This document shows, one piece after another, positions 61,358 through 64,000 of a DNA stretch of 64,000 nucleotides (positions are counted from its first letter, which is position 1; the number at the start of each line of letters is the position of its first letter). The notes below the pieces were generated by a model. That model did not search any database. It worked only from the letters and a program-made list of their open reading frames with translations, and was not told the origin of the DNA. The DNA comes from Leucaena leucocephala (lineage: Eukaryota; Streptophyta; Magnoliopsida; Fabales; Fabaceae). A program made the position numbers and the translations under genes. The stretch is taken from positions 16,139,989-16,203,988 of the forward strand of contig CM073537.1 in NCBI GenBank assembly GCA_037074615.1. The letters are read 5' to 3'.

Positions 61358-62580
61358 TTTATCTCGATATCTCTGTCTTTCTCTCTCTTTATCTTCTTAA
61401 TTAATTCCTTTGGATTCACTTTTCTCCATATTTTTGGCACTCTACCTCCTACCCTGCGCATCCAAAAGCACGAAAACCACAAGTGAGAAGTCGGATGGTC
61501 TAAAACAGACAGTTTCGGTATATGCTAGCACATGGCATGGATATTGCCATGGGGATTACGGTCGCTCTTCGAGATCTTCAATTAATAATTGACACGTGTT
61601 TTTTAATGGGCCCAACGTACTTAATCGTGGAATTTGAGCCGATCATAGCTCCGGTCCACAGGAAAAGTTGGAATTTGGGAAGTAGAGGAACTCCGGAATA
61701 TAGGATCCCACTTTGATATCAATGTTAAAACCGATGTTTACATAACTGTGCCAGACATTAAATCGGGAGTACCCTGATTCAAGGTTTAATAATCCGATCG
61801 GTTTTAATTGAAGTGGTATAATTTTAAAAATAATGTATGAAAAATAAAAATATCTTAAAAATAATATTTGTCACATATACTAGGGTTCTAAAATCTATCC
61901 AAAAAAAAAAATTACACAAAGCGTTTTGATTAACAGGATAGAAGAAGATAGGGATGTGTGGCGTTGGTTTCATTTTGAAGACAATTGATTCAATACTCCT
62001 ATGCTACTATTTATAGCGTAGGGTAGAGAGATAAAAAAAAATTATGATATTTTTAAATTATATTATTAAATTTTTTAGATAAATATATAATTTTATTTTT
62101 TATTTATTGTTGTGTTAATTTTATTCTTATGAGTATAATGTTTATTAAATAAAAATAAAATTAAAAAAATAAATTTTAAAACAGAATTAATAAAATTTAA
62201 AAAAATATTTTTGCTTATGTAAAATATGTTAAGAGTATATTACATGGCTTCTTCTAATTTTTCTCTCCGTAGGTGATGCTTTGGCCTTAAAAAACAAATG
62301 CTTCTAATTTATCTCTACGTTCAAATTTTTTTTTGGGTACAAATCTCTACGTTCAAATTGAAGGTCATATTGAACATTAAATTTAGGGAGATTCATAGCA
62401 TTTGGCTTTAATGGGAATTGAAAGACGAGCATGTTAATGGCGTCGAATAAAATGGTAATTAAGTTAATTATAAACCCATAAATGGAAATGACATGGTAAT
62501 TAACTCAATTAAAACAAACATTCGATGTAAACGACAAAGAGAAAAAACGACCGCCTATGATCTCTGGCGCAACATCATGA
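61358..62580. other. Promoter side of HDDC2 gene and AT-rich intergenic DNA
   Basis: The first few hundred bases are the HDDC2 leader and promoter. No gene is supported between 61.7 and 62.58 kb. A plus-strand frame at 61410-61592 has no recognisable features. Confidence 0.4.
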
Positions 62581-62943
62581 CTACATGTTCCTAACTAAAT
62601 TATTGTGGTAACTTGGCTCTGCTTCCTCTAACTCAAGGAGACATTCTGGACGTACAAACTTAATATTCTTCATGAAAATGTTCTCTAAAATCTCTTCTAC
62701 ACAATGATCACTTATTTTGTGACCGCCATATTGAAGAGAAATCACTAAGTTATGCTCGTTGAGATCAGCCGCAGTGTCATCCCCTTCCGGCGCAATAGCC
62801 GGAGGGTTTTCTTCTGCTAAGGCTCTACTGCCGTCGGCGTGTGAAACTATGGCGGCTAATGCCACCGTTAGAAACAAAACCACCATGGCTGGCCTACACT
62901 TTAACGTTCTCATGTTTCGAGGATTAGAGTGTTTGATCATCAT
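62581..62943 (-). CDS. Small secreted protein, 120 residues, family unknown
   Basis: A single open frame on the minus strand. After a short basic head (MMIKHSNPRNMRTLKCRP) comes a hydrophobic core MVVLFLTVALAAIVSHADG, a good signal peptide with likely cleavage near Ala-Asp-Gly. The mature part is acidic (EENPPAIAPEGDD) and ends in a compact segment with only two cysteines (SDHCVEEILENIF and RPECLLELEEA). The amphipathic Cys-helix-Cys layout recalls prolamin-like/ECA1 gametogenesis-related proteins, but those have six or more cysteines, so I do not assign the family. The start could also be the Met at about 62911, just before the hydrophobic core. A TATA box lies 47 bases before the first ATG. 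No introns are needed. Confidence 0.6.
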   Translation of the reverse strand: MMIKHSNPRNMRTLKCRPAMVVLFLTVALAAIVSHADGSRALAEENPPAIAPEGDDTAADLNEHNLVISLQYGGHKISDHCVEEILENIFMKNIKFVRPECLLELEEAEPSYHNNLVRNM

Positions 62944-62989
62944 GCATTGCTGTAATAAGGGATTTATAGGGAAAAAATATGATCGAGTT

Positions 62990-62997
62990 TTTATATA
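62990..62997 (-). promoter_or_regulatory. TATA box of the small secreted protein gene
   Basis: The minus strand reads CTATATAAAAA 47-54 bases before the first ATG. A start about 30 bases downstream would leave a very short leader, which is common for small secreted-protein genes. Confidence 0.5.
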
Positions 62998-64000
62998 GTA
63001 GGGAATGTTTTGAGACGTTTCATCTAATTAACTCCTATACATTCACGTTTCTTGCAGTTTTAATGTCTTGAATGTTATATCCAGGACTAAATAAACCCGT
63101 TACCCTGAAAATATGAATATTTGTGAAGATTATTTCTCGTGTGTATTATATTATAGGAGTACTATACAATTATGAATTTAGTTTTCTATTTACAATAGAA
63201 TGTCCAAATGTGGCTATAATAAAGAGTTAACATCAATATAGCGTATGTACAAAACGGAAACTTCCCTATTTCAAACCATATCAGTAATCCGTCCAAACAA
63301 AAAAATCCATGTCAGTTAAAGATTTAAAAATAAAAATAAAAAATATCTTTGTTTTAATTTTTTTTATAGGGCAAAACTTATGTAAATTTGTTTATATTTA
63401 TTTGATTAAGTTTATAAGTGAATTTATATAGGTGAATTTAATAACTAATAATAGAAAAATAACACGTGCCTATATAAAAAATTATAAATCATAATTCTAA
63501 TAACTAAAAATAGAAAAAATAACCAATATCAATATAAAAAATTTTAAATTTGAACTAAAATTATAATAGTTGATGTAAAAATTTATACTAAGTGTTTATA
63601 GTTAAATTTAGAAGTACAGATAAGTATTATAATAACTAACAATAACAAAATAATAAATTTGTTTAGAGAGCTTAACTTAATGAATATAAACAATTTAAAC
63701 TAAGCTTTGTCATTTTTATTATATGACAACAAATAAAAATGCAAATACTAAAATATTTTAAAATTGAAAAATAAAAATTCAGTAAAATAAAAAAATATAA
63801 ATAATAATTGTATTCATTTCTTTGATAGAAGACAATAAATCATAAATTATAGTGATGATATTTCACATTCTTTTTTGTAAGATAAATTTTTAAAAAGGGG
63901 TTAGACTCACCCATGATTAAAGGACAAGGCAAAATCTCCCTTCCTCCTAGGCTATACTAATGTCAGTTAAGGAAAGTCATCTATTACCCTTCGGCATAGA
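62998..64000. other. AT-rich DNA at the right edge, no gene seen
   Basis: Long A/T runs and short repeats occur, with no open frame of note on either strand. Confidence 0.5.

Noticed and set aside
1..64000. CRISPR array, phage, integron, bacterial operon or endogenous virus
   Set aside because: Nothing in the window resembles these. Introns and gene families are those of a plant nuclear genome.

Overview
This is a window of nuclear DNA from a flowering plant, almost certainly a eudicot. It is AT-rich, has many small introns with GT..AG borders, and carries plant-specific families: an L-type lectin receptor kinase, an NSP-interacting kinase, an S-adenosylmethionine decarboxylase (SAMDC) with its conserved two-uORF leader, and an ANTH clathrin adaptor. 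Large gaps are filled with miniature transposons. The sequence alone does not fix the species. No virus, prokaryotic operon, CRISPR array, rRNA or intact tRNA gene was seen.

Left part (1-17.6 kb): a fragment of a DUF4283-type retroelement protein runs off the left edge. Next is a SAMDC-like gene on the minus strand. Its regulatory leader (tiny uORF plus a spliced 51-codon uORF) is intact, but its main reading frame has lost the segment that normally carries the processing histidine and is frameshifted near the C-terminus. A hAT-type non-autonomous element with an 8-bp target duplication sits just upstream of the leader. A long gene-poor stretch follows, with miniature elements and a broken kelch-like gene near 15.1-15.9 kb.

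Middle part (17.6-37 kb): an intact two-exon lectin receptor kinase (minus strand) faces a decayed copy (plus strand) about 5 kb away. Together they form a large inverted duplication. The decayed copy has a roughly 3.1-kb insertion, several frameshifts and a deletion in the kinase C-lobe. A frameshifted CAF1 deadenylase fragment lies at 35.6-36.1 kb.

Right part (37-64 kb): this is the gene-rich section. An 11-exon NIK-type LRR receptor kinase and a 15-coding-exon ANTH clathrin-assembly gene lie on the plus strand. A 10-exon divergent CNOT9/Rcd1 gene, an 8-exon HD-domain 5'-nucleotidase gene (HDDC2 type) and a small secreted-protein gene lie on the minus strand. All exon borders were traced by eye, with reading phase checked across each junction.

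The clearest repeat signal is a family of foldback miniature elements present three times (11.1, 45.3 and 49.5 kb), each flanked by a perfect 9-bp target duplication as expected for Mutator-like elements. Two copies sit in introns of the ANTH gene, one of them nested inside another miniature element. The same gene also holds a candidate tRNA-derived SINE and a nested palindrome. No wholly new biological system was recognised. The best leads are the decoupled SAMDC leader and enzyme, the miniature Mutator-like family, the ANTH protein with a shortened N-terminus, and the unusual splice junctions of the CNOT9-like gene.
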